From Ciona savignyi (taxonomy: Eukaryota; Chordata; Ascidiacea; Phlebobranchia; Cionidae), in assembly GCA_000149265.1 (NCBI GenBank), contig CH003120.1, positions 143,933-207,932 on the forward strand: 64,000 nt of DNA, read 5' to 3'. The notes beneath the pieces were generated by a model. It searched no databases, was not told where the DNA came from, and saw nothing but the letters and a program-made list of their open reading frames with translations. Below, one piece after another: positions 12,041 to 24,455 of the stretch (position 1 is its first letter; every line of letters starts with the position of its first letter). The position numbers and the translations under genes are program-made.

Positions 12041-13098
12041 AATTGTCTTTTTTCTCGGATGTTGTATGTTTGCATGGGTTAACTCATCTAATCCTTATTC
12101 CTTTCATGTTTAGTAGTATTGTGCATGAGTGTTGGTTAGCTTCATTTCAATTTTTTTACCGTTTTAAGAAATCCTAAAAGTGTTTAATTACATACATATA
12201 AATATACGGTTTAAGGTTGTATATTGTGTCTATCAGTATAATGAATTCTTTGTATAAATTCCTGTCAACGAAATCAAAGTTTGTTCCAGTGCTGCCAAAT
12301 TGTTATGTCACTGTGGCTGAATATATTAAATTCTATGAATTATTAATATTATGGTTACCTTAAAAAGTTTTTGTTTATAATTGTGCACAATGTTTAGGGT
12401 TATGTCTAGGCCCTCACTTGTGTTTAGAAGAAATTAAACATTAACCATATATTTATTCCAGTGTATACACCAGGCTGTTACTATTAAACAGTTTGTGATT
12501 AAAATTGTAGATGTGAACTATCTTTTCACAGTGCCTAATTACTGCATTATTTTTTTCTGATTTTTGCTTATGTTAAAAGTTCAGATTTTGCTTTGTTAAG
12601 TTTTCAACTAAGAATGTACCTGTACTGTAATAATCTCTGGAATTTTTGAAAATGCATTGAAATTTTCAAATCCAGATTTAAGTAATTTGTGTATCATAAA
12701 CATTGTTTTAAAGTTTGGTCTGTTTAGTATATAAAGTTAATAGCTAAATCTCTTTTTCTTTACTTGTTTTGCAATATTATTTATCGGGTGTTGATTTCTT
12801 TCTTATTATATGCACTTTTTTTGCAAATTGTTCTAGTAATTTTTCATTTGTACATTGCAGAGTTAGATCGTTGATGTAAACATTAAAACTTGGCAAATTA
12901 TGAGCTTGGTTTTTGGTGAAAATTCTCTGGTAGGCCTATAAGACCAATAATGTACTCCTAATACCATGACTGGTCTGTACCATGCCAGCATACCAAGTTT
13001 TGAAGTAGTTTTCATGCAAGTGGATTGTTGTACATTTGTTCAGTTTGCTTTAGAATGAAGAAAGAAGTTTCTTTGTTTTCAACTATTTTATTGAAACA

Positions 13099-13104
13099 AA
13101 TAAA
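13099..13104 (+). terminator. Candidate poly(A) signal, BTBD9
   Basis: AATAAA about 1.06 kb after the BTBD9 stop and about 310 bases before the likely 5' leader of the cyclophilin gene. Its position suits the end of the BTBD9 transcript, although nearer non-canonical signals cannot be excluded. Confidence 0.45.
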
Positions 13105-13445
13105 TATTCCATATTATAATGATTCAGTTTTTAACAGGTAACATACAGTACTTTAAAAAGTATATATGAACAGTCAAAACTAATATATAACAAACTCTTA
13201 GTGCACCTTACCCAAGAATGCACTTCAATAGGTATCTGGTTTTGAACACAGACCCTTCTGGTTGTTAAACCCCAACTATACCTACAGCCAAAACTGATGT
13301 TCTCAGTGTTTATTAAATTATCAAAGCTATTATCATGAACAAAATTAGAATAATCAATAGGATAATTTTTTAATACTTTCCATTATCTATCCAGATTTTG
13401 CTTAATTTTCAGGTTAGTAGCGTCAGACCTTATTAAAAATCCAAA

Positions 13446-14536
13446 ATGTTATCACGTTTCTTCCAGCGTTTTGCTTCAAAGGAAGCCATAAAAAATCCAA
13501 AGGTATTTTTCGACATTTCAATAGACAATGCCGCGGCGGGTCGTATCACCATGGAACTGCGTAAAGACGTTGTCCCGAAAACCGCAGAAAACTTCCGTGC
13601 CTTGTGCACAGGGGAAAAGGGTTTTGGGTACAAAGGCTGTGGATTTCATCGCATTATACCCGAGTTTATGTGTCAAGGTGGCGATTTTACAATGGGGGAT
13701 GGAAGGGGTGGTAAAAGTATCTACGGAGCTAAATTTAAAGACGAAAACTTTAAGCTGACCCACACAGGCCCTGGAATTTTATCAATGGCCAACGCAGGAC
13801 CAAATACAAATGGATCACAATTTTTTATTTGTACAAAGAAAACCGAGTGGCTTAATGGAATGTAAGACCACAGTTTCTACATACATGTTATAATAAATAT
13901 GTAAAGTAAGGTAAACTACAATTTAATAGATTATTATTTTTTAAATCCTATAAACCAAATTAACAGTCAGACCCGATACACTATCTTATTTTTCAAGTTG
14001 ATCTTTCCACTATACTCCAATCTTCTGTAATTATACGATTAGTTATTGGAATGATATACATGGTGGTGGGAAAACTGTTTTACAACCATATATTTAAGTT
14101 ATCACAGTGTGTTGAATACAGTACCACAAGGGCTTACGCTTGCTTGACAATAAAATTGTATTGGTTTTAAGCTAACTTGTACAGTAGCGTGTGGGTAATT
14201 ATTTTTGGCTCTGGTTTTGTTCAAATGGGTGCTCCAAGCATGTTCTAATCAAATTCACAAACTATTGTGTCTCATCTCCAGGCATGTGGTATTTGGGGAG
14301 GTAGTGGATGGTATGAATGTTGTCCGTGCAATGGAAGCCAAAGGCACAAATGCTGGACATCCTACAGCACGAGTAGTTATTTCAGATTGTGGCGAAGTTA
14401 AAGAATCTTGGTATGTATTCAAAAGTCAATTTTAGGGTTAAGTGTGATCTCTGGGTTGACTCCAACATGTTTCTAATTGTAAGGTTGTATAATATATATA
14501 CATTTTTCTTTTCAAAATTTAATTTTGTTTTTCAGA
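13446..14536 (+). CDS. PPIF: Cyclophilin-type peptidyl-prolyl isomerase, probably mitochondrial
   Basis: Exons 13446-13861 and 14282-14410; the final base of the stop codon is supplied by a third exon at 14536 (TG + A). Product 181 aa. [12 protein letters not shown] at the N-terminus is basic and amphipathic, as in a mitochondrial presequence. The rest is one cyclophilin domain. All usual catalytic and cyclosporin-contact residues are visible: R, F, M and Q in [15 protein letters not shown], the [16 protein letters not shown] strand, W in EWLNG and H in HVVFG. The C-terminus [10 protein letters not shown] matches the family's usual end (VITDCGQLS in human PPIF). Cyclophilin D catalyses proline isomerisation in the matrix and regulates the permeability transition pore; the mitochondrial assignment rests on the presequence. 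A TTTTCAG acceptor-like site ends at 13412. The gene converges on the ZC3H gene, whose stop is only about 220 bases away. Confidence 0.9.
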
Positions 14537-14659
14537 ACCCTTCCCACACCTTCAGATGTTAAATATACTGATTAGGCCGATGGCAGTGAAGTTTAAAATG
14601 AGTTTGCAAAATCATGGGAGTAGACACAAAATACAATTTTTCCATTCAATCACTTTCTC

Positions 14660-14665
14660 TTTATT
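14660..14665 (-). terminator. Candidate poly(A) signal, ZC3H gene
   Basis: AATAAA on the minus strand, about 90 bases beyond the TAA stop of the CCCH gene. Spacing is typical, and it lies about 120 bases from the cyclophilin stop, so the two convergent transcripts nearly or actually overlap. Confidence 0.6.
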
Positions 14666-14753
14666 ATTTGTGAAGACAAGAAAAATAGCAGCAGCAAAGA
14701 AAGAATAGCACTGCATCAACTGTTGAAACATAAAAAAGAGAAAAAAAACACCA

Positions 14754-17700
14754 TTAGAAATCTTGCTGCTCGCCTGAAGGCAGCTCGTTTTTTACCCCGT
14801 TTTCAGGGATTTTCCCTGCGTACCCAGGGGCAGGGGTTAATTTTGGCAACGGCATGTGTTTAACAAGTTCAGGGGGTTTAGAACGAGGGTCGAATAAGGG
14901 CGGGATGTTCACTTGGCTTGTAAGAACCCGTGGGTCATAGGGCGCTCTTGTCGTTGCAGTATCTGAGGATGGGAAATGTTTAGATGTGTAAACAGGTAAA
15001 TTATTAACTAAAAAAACTCTGGGCATGTGGTGACATAGGCAATTGTTGGGTTACCAGAGGTACTGCAGTGTTGTGTAAGATTTCAGACGCAGCTGTTTCA
15101 ATTAAACCAATTATCTACTGTATTAAGGTAATATTTGCCCAAGAATACCAGACTTGCCTTCGAGGTGTCCACTGTCCATATTACGACCTTTTAACTACCT
15201 GCAAACTGGACACAATCCTAACGATTCCGTTTATTGGCCACCAGACAACAAAAGCCGTACTATTTTGTGCAAACGACATTCCCAATAGGTTTTCAACAAG
15301 ATAATCATTTAAGCAATGATACATTGTACAATCATTCTAAAATACTCACTTGTTTTATTAGTTGACCCTGCTGTTATAAACCTTGGGTCGTATGGAGCTA
15401 TCGTTTCGTCTTTCGTTGAATTTTCCTCTTCTACCGACACTCGAGTGACTTCTTCGGTCTTGTCGCTTACCACCATATGATTATTAGTCGGAACATTCGG
15501 CCTGGATAATATCGGCATTTTCGCTACGGGGCTTGGAAGTTTGGGAGACTTTTCCCTCGGGGGAGTTTTGTCTGCGACAAAGTCCAAGTCCAACTCCGGT
15601 AGGCTTGGTATGACGGACGTAGGGGGTTTGGTTAGAAGTGCAGAGGGTTTGGAAGGTACACTGTGTTTTTGGGGTTCGGGTTTTGACCTTGCTCTTAACC
15701 GTGGATCGTTTATTTTGGTTTTCGACCTTGGATCGACAGTTTTAATTTTGCTGTGGATCAAACGAGGGTCAGAACTCCTCTTTGATTGTTCGGAGGATAA
15801 CGTGATTTTCAACCCGGGTAGTTTGCCTGCTCCAGTGAGCATCAGTTCATCAGAGTAGAATCCTGGAAGGGGGGCTCTAAATTCCGAGCGCTTTTTCCCG
15901 AAAAGTCGACTGAGGGTCATCCTGGGATCAGGATGCGCAATGTGCATTGAGTCCGCAGACTGTTTCACCACTAGTGGGATGGTGACTGGTTCTTTGGCGA
16001 GTTCGGAGGTTGATAATCGTCGTCTAAGTAGATGAGGAGTATCGTTGCTAGCCTTTCGCTCACGCTTTGGATGTGGCTGTCTCGGCGGGGACATAAGTGC
16101 CGTTGAAGGACTCGTGTAATCAGTATTCTTTGATTGGTCTGGAATAACGTTGCTACATTAATGATTGAAATGCTATAAATTAAATAGTTTTATGGTATAG
16201 GATAGAATATTTATGTTTATCCCTGTGAATGGAAAAAACAAGGGGGTTAACACATGGGCAATCGTCAGATCACCTCGCGCCCGCCGTCGGGTTACTGGAG
16301 CTATTGCAGTGTGTTGTATAAGATAGACACCTACCTTCAATTTGGTAGAACCCATTGATCCGCTGGGTTCAGGCAATGTCCGTAAAGTGCCTTGCCCAAG
16401 GGCACAACCGACTAACTAACGACCATTTTATAATGTCCATTCTGACATTTCCAAGTAAATGTTTAAATAATCTTTTACTGACATCATAAATAAATTATAT
16501 AAGGTTTAAAACATTTAAAAGTATTTCTTTTTAGTTGTAAGATAATTAACAAAGATTATTTAGAGTTTTGGAAATGAAGTATTTCAGAGTGTGTATATTG
16601 ATTAGCATTATTTGGTAATTACATTTCACCATAATTATTTTTAACTTACGTGTAACACTTGGCACCATGTTAATAACTCCGGCAACCTTCGATAAAAGTT
16701 TTGTGTCAACAGTGCTTTGACTTTTCTTGCTCGATATCATTTCCATAATCGACTGAACAGAAGATTTATCGGATTTCTGTGCCCGGTCGAAAGACGTTTT
16801 TTTATCCTCTTCATCACTTGAATAGGTCCAGTTGTCATCTGGATTGACTGCGAGTTTAAATTAATGTAATTGGTGACTGAGTTTGAGGGTTTAAATAGGG
16901 AAACTAGAGCAGGTTTAAATAACAGAACCTCTAAAGTCAGATATTATTTGCACATCCAATTACCATTGGACCATGTTTCATTGCTTTTTTAAACCTTAAA
17001 CTTAAAGTGCAAATTATAAATTTCTTTGGTCTCAGTGTTAACATATTGCCAGGTATTAATTAATTAACATTTGTAAAATATCCCTTATAGACAGTCAAGT
17101 TACATTTTCAAACAACCAACACCTCTTTTGTAAACCTAAAACTAGAATTTCAAATCATAAAGAACTTTGTCCTAAATGCTTTACACAATGTCGGCTGTTA
17201 AATTATAGTACGGTATTTCGCATATTCACAGTTACAACCCACACGGTGCCCAGTTTCACTTACCTCTGCTTGCATCTCCATTAGAGTGTTCGTCGGTTTT
17301 ATTTTCGGACGATAAAGTTCGTTTCTGGTTAATTCTCATAAACAAAGCTTTTTGTTTGGCTGGGAGAAAGTCAGGAGCACGTACAGCTGTAAATATAAAA
17401 TCATCTATTTAGCCAGTCATGCTATTTTTTTACAGAACCGCATCTGTAAGTAGAGGTACACTGAGCCTTATTATCTGTACAGAAATAATTAAAATGGATG
17501 GGTAAATTCAAGGGCATTACTATTATCCTTGGTGCACCATCGTGTTAACTGATTGAAGTGTGTTGTATATGAATTGAGACATTTCTGTGTTTTAGTTTAA
17601 TACACTAATCCACAGGCTTCAGGCAACTTGTGCTTAATGCTCCAGTGTTTTTCAAAACAAGAAAACACTTCGGCATAAGCTGTTTCACCACATTAACACA

Positions 17701-20700
17701 AAATAAAATGGTAGAAACAATTTTGTTTATTTAACCTTTAAACGAGTTCTGCAAGAGAGTTTAGTGTAAAAGTTGCAACAATAAAGAATGTTTATATAAT
17801 CCAATACCTTTGATGACATCATGGTCATCCATGCGAATCACATCCTCGTCGGCTTTTTCTTCGTTGTCATGGTGATCATGGCGAAGGTAATTATTTTGCC
17901 GAGGATCGGATGGGGGTTCAGTGAACATGGAGTTGGAAACTGAAATACAGAGGCAATAAAGAGTGAGTGGTTTAAATGATTTTACAAAATCCAGGCTGTG
18001 ATACAAAAAAGAGGAGTACCGGTATTGTCTTATCTTTGAGTGTGATATTGTGGAAACCAGTTGATGAGCTTGTGATTCTACTTTTTTTTCAAGCATTAAT
18101 CTACTGGGTTCAGGCTTTTACATGTTATCTGAGTGTCATATTGTGAGAATCATTTGATTACCTTGTGTTTCTACCGTTTTAATTCAACCCATTAATCTAG
18201 CGGGTTCATGTAACACCCTCTAAGTACCTTGCCACTACTAAATAGTTAGAAGGGTAAAAGAGCACTGTGGGTACCTATCAAAGCATGTTTCTACTAGATT
18301 ACATGAAAATACCTACTGTCACTATTAAATCAGATCTGTATATAATTGTTTGCTTATTATTGACGATCAAATATACTTACTCGTTGATAAAGGTTTAACA
18401 AATATCTAGTTGCATTACTGTATTTTACCGGGTTTTACAGCACGAGTATTACCTTCAGCGTTATTGTTCTGTTCATGTAGATTTGTATCATCCTCATAAT
18501 ATTCATTGTAATTCTCCATTTGTTCGGTGTCCCATTGAGGCATTAACTGGTTTTGGGGGACCAACCCTCGGGGTGGGAAGGTCGGTAAGTGCGGGGGTCC
18601 CATATTAGGTTGGGGTAACAGGGACTTTCCCGGTAGGTAGGGTTTCGGGGGAAATCCCATGGACGCTTGTAAAGCTGTTATTTCATCGTCGGTCATGGTG
18701 AGTGAAGGGACAGCACTGTAGAGAAGAATTAGCATTAGAGGAACGTTGGGGTGGATTTACAATTTAGTTGAACTCATGAACCCACTCAAATCTGCAAAGT
18801 GTATTGCCTATGAATGCATCGTAAATAAAGGTTTAATAATTGATCAACATGTTGGTTACTAATTAGCCCTCGAAAAAGGTAAATAAACTCGCTGACTAAT
18901 GTATTAAATAAACTGAATCTTAAACATATTTTAACTTTCTAAATTCTAAATTTAATTTAGATCACCTATATAAAATTTTGAGTATTTTTTAATGTCACTG
19001 TAGACTGCTTTTTAAATAAGTAGAGCTGAACTAAATATAAAGACTGTGCTGAATAAGTTTCTACTGTACTTACTTTGTTACCTTACTTACATTGGCAACC
19101 TTGGAAACGGAGGGAACATCATGAAATTATTCATTGGAATGTTGAAACTGGAATAACATTGGGTTAAAATTTCGATAAAACTGGTTTTATACTGACTTGG
19201 GATCCATTTAAAACTGAGTACTGTTTTTAACTTTACTTCTGGCTCTGTTACTGCTATAGGCATATAAGGTTAGTTTAGATTACTCAACAAGCTTAGTTTA
19301 TGATTTTTTATTAAGGTTAAGTGACTGTATAAAGCCTATCGTAGAAAAAATAATAACATTTCATGTCTTTTGCTACCAAGTAGTTTCAAAAATTCACAAA
19401 ACACTTAAACTAACTTGTTGTCGATTTTTTGTTGGAGTTCAACACTTGGTGTGACCGTTATGTCGAATAACGATGGAATGGCTTGTTTCCGGTTGACCGG
19501 TTTCCCGGGGGGCGGTAATCGCATATTACTCGGCGGTGTCGGTAATAACCCCACCCCCGGTGGTGGTTTCTGTAGCGGTTTGATCCCCACTTTTTCAAGC
19601 GCTTCTATTTCTTCAGAGTCATCTACGCTGCTATATGCTGTGTGGAACTGTAATGGAAATACTCGGTAAACATTTTTATAAACGACGATGAAATATATTT
19701 GTAGATTTGTAAAATATGTTTGTTAATTATAAAAAATAACTTTAAAAAACTATAAGAGATAATATCTGATAAGGATATAATGAGCTCTTATTAAAATGTG
19801 CCACAGGCTAAAGTTTGGAGGTAATCTAAGAAGATATAATAAAAGATCTATCAAATCAAGTTGAAGCATAAGGGTATGCACTCTATTGAAATTGGGTAAA
19901 TTGATGTGGACATCTTGAATATTGGAGTCAATCCACGCAGAATTGAAGTTATCAATGGAATGTTTTTTTTTCACATAACAAATATTACCTTCTTAATGAT
20001 GTCTTCTGTTTTAGAATTGGCTGGCTCGTGGGAGAATTTGCAGTTATCTCCGTTGATGCATTTCGTTCCAGTGTGAAAGTATTTGCACGGGTAGTCTTGT
20101 GTTAACGACATTTCAAAGTTAAGAAAAAAATAGTTTTTTCTGCAAAGGGTGTTTAGCATATACCGTGACCTTATTTGTGACTCCGGTACAGAAGTTTATC
20201 ATTATTTATAGGCATCCCGTTTGTAAAAAATAACACATAATGTCGGTATCAATAACCAATTGTTCAGTAGATACCATGTGTTTCATGTGGGTGGTTCAAT
20301 TCCAGTTACCAAAAATTTTACAAAGTATGCATTTCATATTTGCAGTTCAATTTTATATTAATCCGTTGTCACTGTCACCATATTACCACATACATAAGAG
20401 CTGTAGTCAGTATAAAACATATGGTAACTTGCAATATTAGTCTTATATATATAAATCATATTCTGGTAATAAATACATTAAATTAAAAGGATATCATGCA
20501 TGTAGTTGCAGTTGTCTCCATGGACACACACCCCGCTGGCATAGTACTGACACAGTTCCATCACTTTCTTTGATTTGGAATAATCACGGCGACTTCTATG
20601 CGTCCTTTGGTGGCTGAATCCACATTTGTCACCCTGTATTCAGATGTAGAGTTGGTTTGTCAAATTGCAAAATTATTTTAGATATGCTAAAAATGTAATT

Positions 20701-22267
20701 TGGACATACACAATATATATATATTTATATACAAGCCCACTAATTAGATACAGGAAGGTGGTGTTACTATGGACCAATCTAGTCTGGTGCCATATGGTAC
20801 TTTATTTCCTGTCTGTAATGCTTAAGTGTCTCAAGGCTCTGAACATTGTAAAACCAAACCAAATTTAGTGCAAAAGTTTGAGCTTGTTTAAAAATGAGCT
20901 TTTTTAAAACTGCTCACCTTAGAACAGTGTCCTTCTCTGAAGAATTTACAAAGTGGTCGGTCATCATTGTTGGAAGAATGGTGCGAATTACTTTGCACTC
21001 CTCGTAACTTCGATCTCTTTGAACGGCGCTCTTCATACTATGAATTGAATATTGTTTTGTTACACAAAGAGAAATGTTAGTAATACTGACATAGGTGTGC
21101 CATCAAATACCACATGTCCGTAGTGTGTTAGTTATACGATGGGTATTAGCAGTGATGGGATTTAAAATTTTAAGAACAGGTTCTCTTTTGTATCGTACTT
21201 ACTAACAACAGGTTCCCTAAAAGGTCTAATGTTATTTAAAAAAAACGGATCAGTGATTATCCCGGCGTTCCAAGAACAGGTTCGACTGAACCCATGCGAA
21301 ACTCTTGAATCCCATCACTAGATATTAGTGAGCTGACAATTTAAAAATCCACCAATAAGAATTGAACAATTTGTTGGAATAAAAACCATAAAAAAATAAA
21401 AACATTTCTTTCTTACAGAAGAATGATTTCTGGATGTTCTCTGTGAAGGCCTGGAATCATTGTGTCGCCTCCTAGGTTTGTTTGTTTCATCAAAACCAAC
21501 ACTGTAATAATTTTCTTCATCACCGCTTGGGAACTTTTCATTGTTCTTATCATTTTTCGGCTCCGAGCTTTGCTTTTTATAACTCTCGTATTGCGCCAAG
21601 TGCGATTCAAAGTCACTGTAATAAGAATTAGAGCCGGAAGAATACCCTTCTTGGTACGCTTCCCCTGCATAGTTATAGTCAGTACTCTGGTACTCTGTCG
21701 AAGGCTCATAGACACCGTACGCCTCATTGTACGTGTCATAATAGCCATACATGTTCTGCTCGGATGGTAAAGGTGGTGATTCCGAAGCTTTGTGAGTGCT
21801 CTGGTACTCTGCTTCCACTTCCGGAGAGGTACTCTCACGATCTTTTCGTCGCTTTCTCTTCTTTTTCTTTCGAGAAGATGGACTCTCTTCCCCTCCCTCT
21901 TCATTCAGATCCTCTCCCTGCATCAGAAAAACTATTATTTATATACCGTAATGTTTATAAATATGAAGTATAAAACTTAAAAATTTTAATAATTTGAAAC
22001 CTTTCTCTTTTTGTGTCTTGATTTTTTCTCTTCGGACTTTCGATCTTCATGTTTTCGTCGTCTACGCTTGTGATGTTTATGTTTCTTCTTCTCATCTTTT
22101 TCATCAGAGTCTGACTCTTCATTACCTTCGACTATTTGTTCCTCCGGGGATTGTTCCTCAACGTTTCCCGCATCCTCGATTTCTCCATCTTCCAAGATCT
22201 CTCCTTCCTCTTCTTCTACAGTCTCGACAATGCTCTCAAACTTTACTGAGTTTTCCATGCTTAGCAT
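14754..22267 (-). CDS. ZC3H4: CCCH zinc-finger protein of the ZC3H4/ZC3H6 family
   Basis: Thirteen minus-strand coding exons: 22267-22001, 21917-21417, 21037-20918, 20633-20495, 20098-19989, 19647-19415, 19147-19091, 18715-18453, 17939-17808, 17386-17264, 16847-16650, 16138-15350 and 14962-14754. The frame closes to 1046 aa. The N-terminus is acidic then lysine/arginine-rich (nuclear signals such as KHHKRRRRK and KKKKRKRRK). Three CCCH fingers follow at about 286-304 (CX7CX5CX3H), 324-342 (CX7CX5CX3H) and 347-366 (CX8CX5CX3H), then the family signature [13 protein letters not shown] in exon 6. Eight DPR motifs are scattered through the C-terminal third, and the end is proline-rich. In mammals ZC3H4, with WDR82, restricts unproductive Pol II transcription, and fly Su(sable) is related; a nuclear transcription-termination role is therefore likely. 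This gene may be co-orthologous to ZC3H4, ZC3H6 and ZC3H8. The intron between exons 4 and 5 is AT-AC. A second in-frame ATG lies at 22258. Confidence 0.92.
15025..15085 (-). repeat. SINE body fragment in ZC3H intron 12
   Basis: The stretch GGCAATTGTTGGGTTACCAG followed by AGGTACTGCAGTGTTGTGTA resembles the body of the 806-1097 SINE (GTCGGGTTACCGGAGCTATTG, CAGTGTGTTGTA). It is a short diverged fragment. Confidence 0.4.
16196..16424 (-). repeat. tRNA-derived SINE copy in ZC3H intron 11
   Basis: Well-preserved copy of the same SINE: GCAATCGTCAGATCACCTCG, GTCGGGTTACTGGAGCTATT, CCGCTGGGTTCAGGCAATGT and GTGCCTTGCCCAAGGGCACA occur in order. It ends at CAACCGACTAACTAACGACCA, lacking the tRNA head. 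It sits wholly inside the intron between the exons at 16847-16650 and 16138-15350, in the same orientation as the gene. Confidence 0.75.
20099..20494 (-). other. U12-type AT-AC intron in the ZC3H gene
   Basis: On the minus strand the exon encoding finger 2 ends ...TACATGCATG and the intron starts ATATCCTTTT, the canonical U12-dependent AT-AC donor. No GT donor lies near. The intron ends ...CGTTAACAC; resuming at 20098 gives M-H-E-D-Y-P-C, matching the length of human ZC3H6 M-H-N-E-F-P-C between fingers 2 and 3. A branch-site-like TTCTTAACT lies at 20125-20117, about 20 bases before the AC. Confidence 0.85.
21150..21320. mobile_element. hAT-type MITE (TGATGGGATT family), copy 2
   Basis: A 171-bp element in ZC3H intron 2, beginning CAGTGATGGGATTT and ending TTGAATCCCATCACTA. 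It is flanked by GGTATTAG and GATATTAG (7 of 8 identical), a hAT-length target-site duplication. The interior matches 8488-8675 almost throughout. Non-coding. Confidence 0.8.
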
Positions 22268-23895
22268 GTTTTGAACACATGTATTTTAAAATCCTTACAT
22301 GCGTGTGTACTACTCGAAAATCTGAATAAAAAATTGTTGTCTTTGTGATATGTATGAATCTTTCTCTGGATATTAACCTTATATAGTGACATGTAGTACT
22401 GTTAGCCGAAAGGCTGTGGGATCGAAATCAGTCTCAAGGAAGCCAGTAAGGTTCTTTAAACATTGACTGAACAAAGTGTATTAATGGGTTGAAAAAAAAC
22501 TAGTTATGTCTTCATGTAACCCAAACACAGGCACAAATCAGTGTAAAGATTGTACATGATATACAAAGATCATATCTTATAAAGGCGGGATACAGGATGG
22601 ACATCTTACATTACTTGTTAAAGTGGTTTCAAACCCCATTTTGACTATGTTAAAAACAAACAGTTAAAACAGTTGGGTTCTAATGGAAGGTAAAGGATGT
22701 TATGGAGCATTAATTAAGATTTTTTGGCCACTAAAGCAAAAGCATTTTGTGTTCTGACCATTATCTGTATAATTTTGTATACTTAGTTCTCTATCCCGTA
22801 GGAGTGTATGGATTTAGATTCCAACAGGTAGGAAAGAATCATTTTTTTTAATGTTGTATCGAACTTTTTTCATTTTAATATTGTTCAAATAATTTTTTTG
22901 TCCCAGTATGGTATATTTTCAGGCATACCTGTGTACATGAATATCATAACATTGCCAGTAATTAGAGCAGACAGTTTTCATAATGAAAATACAGAATTAT
23001 GGTTATACTATATATTCGGTTGTTCATCAGAAGATTAATTAAACCAGTAGTGTAGTGTTGGTGGATAAAGCTTTGTGTTTATACCAGCCAAGTTTAATGT
23101 TCACTCTCCACCCTCACCACACACCTGTGCTGTTTGACAAAACATTTGTGAACAGACTGTATGAGATAACCCTATTGTCTGCACTGTGTTATATTATCCT
23201 TTATTGTATAAAGATAAATAGGCAGTATCCAATATATATAAGGAGTATCCAAGTATTTTACTATGTAGTTTGCATTTTAAGAGATACAAAGGTATACATT
23301 CATTGTAATATTTGTAACATACCAGTATTAATACAATACCTGTATGCAATGTAGTTTAATCTGTGGATATAACTTATATGGTATGTTCCAATGATTTTAG
23401 TGAACGGAAAGTATTTGGTCGGGAGATGTCGCTTAGGAGTCATATTCGAGGAACCGTTACGTCACAATTACAATAAAGAGACAATGCGTTGGGCGTTGTT
23501 TCTTTGTCTTGCGATCACATGACACGGAAGAAGCTCTCGCCTTTTTCTCGGTTTGCGCATTAGGGACTGTACAAAGTTTACACACGGGGAGGTACAGACT
23601 TACGCTTCAATACGCCGAGGCGTAAAACAACTAATTAGAAGGTTACTTATTTAAAATCCTTACCATAAACTTGAGAACAACAACTAAAACTTAGACAATT
23701 GATCTTTTGAACAAAATTTGTATCCAAATTTTGTTCTGATGTGTGAAACAACTTCAGTTTAAACAGCATTTGTAAATATCAATTCACTGAATTTTGAAAC
23801 AAATTATCTGTTACTTTTAACTTATGCTTGAAAATTGGAAATGTTACGTCTTAATGATTTAAAATACGTAGGAATAGAGCATTATCGAATTTTTG

Positions 23896-23903
23896 TGACG
23901 TCA
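23896..23903. promoter_or_regulatory. Perfect CRE palindrome
   Basis: TGACGTCA, the full-length CREB/ATF binding palindrome, in the intergenic block between ZC3H and SPT5. Confidence 0.45.
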
Positions 23904-24447
23904 TACTTGCTTATGGAATATAATTTTGTTTATTTCCTAGCCCAACTATAAATTACACTTGGAAAAAGTATTACATTTGCTAATCTTTTCTTTCTAAACA
24001 GAAGGCGCTGTAGAAAACGAATTTAAGTACCAGCTATTGCGAACTAGTATTAAAGAATCGAGATACGGTTTCTGGCGTTCGTGAAAGCTTCACGAAGCGT
24101 TAAATTGCGCAAGGCAGCTGTTCGTCCCACTTCATACGTCATCGTCGTATTACATTTCGATAACTTACTGTCCATGTCCATTTAACCCACAAATTTAGAA
24201 ATATTGGTAATTGTACTTTGTGTTTTGAATGATTTTGAAAGTTTATTTTGGTATTTTTGAAGTTATACGTTTGCTGTTTAACACAAAAACATCTGCGACC
24301 TAAACTATAATAAAAATATAACACCAGACCCCTTAATATGCCGTATATTTAACTTGATTATGTGTTTGCGTTAAAATCACGTTATATGTATTCAATTTAA
24401 AGACATCGTTGATTTTGTGTGGTGTGCTACGGTATGCACGCATCTCG

Positions 24448-24455
24448 TGACGTCA
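24448..24455. promoter_or_regulatory. Perfect CRE palindrome
   Basis: Second TGACGTCA in the same block, about 90 bases upstream of the short ATG-to-donor segment at 24542-24583. Confidence 0.45.

Noticed and set aside
21413-22329. Plus-strand and alternate-frame open frames over the ZC3H N-terminal exons
   Set aside because: They mirror the lysine- and glutamate-rich minus-strand exons and have no support of their own.
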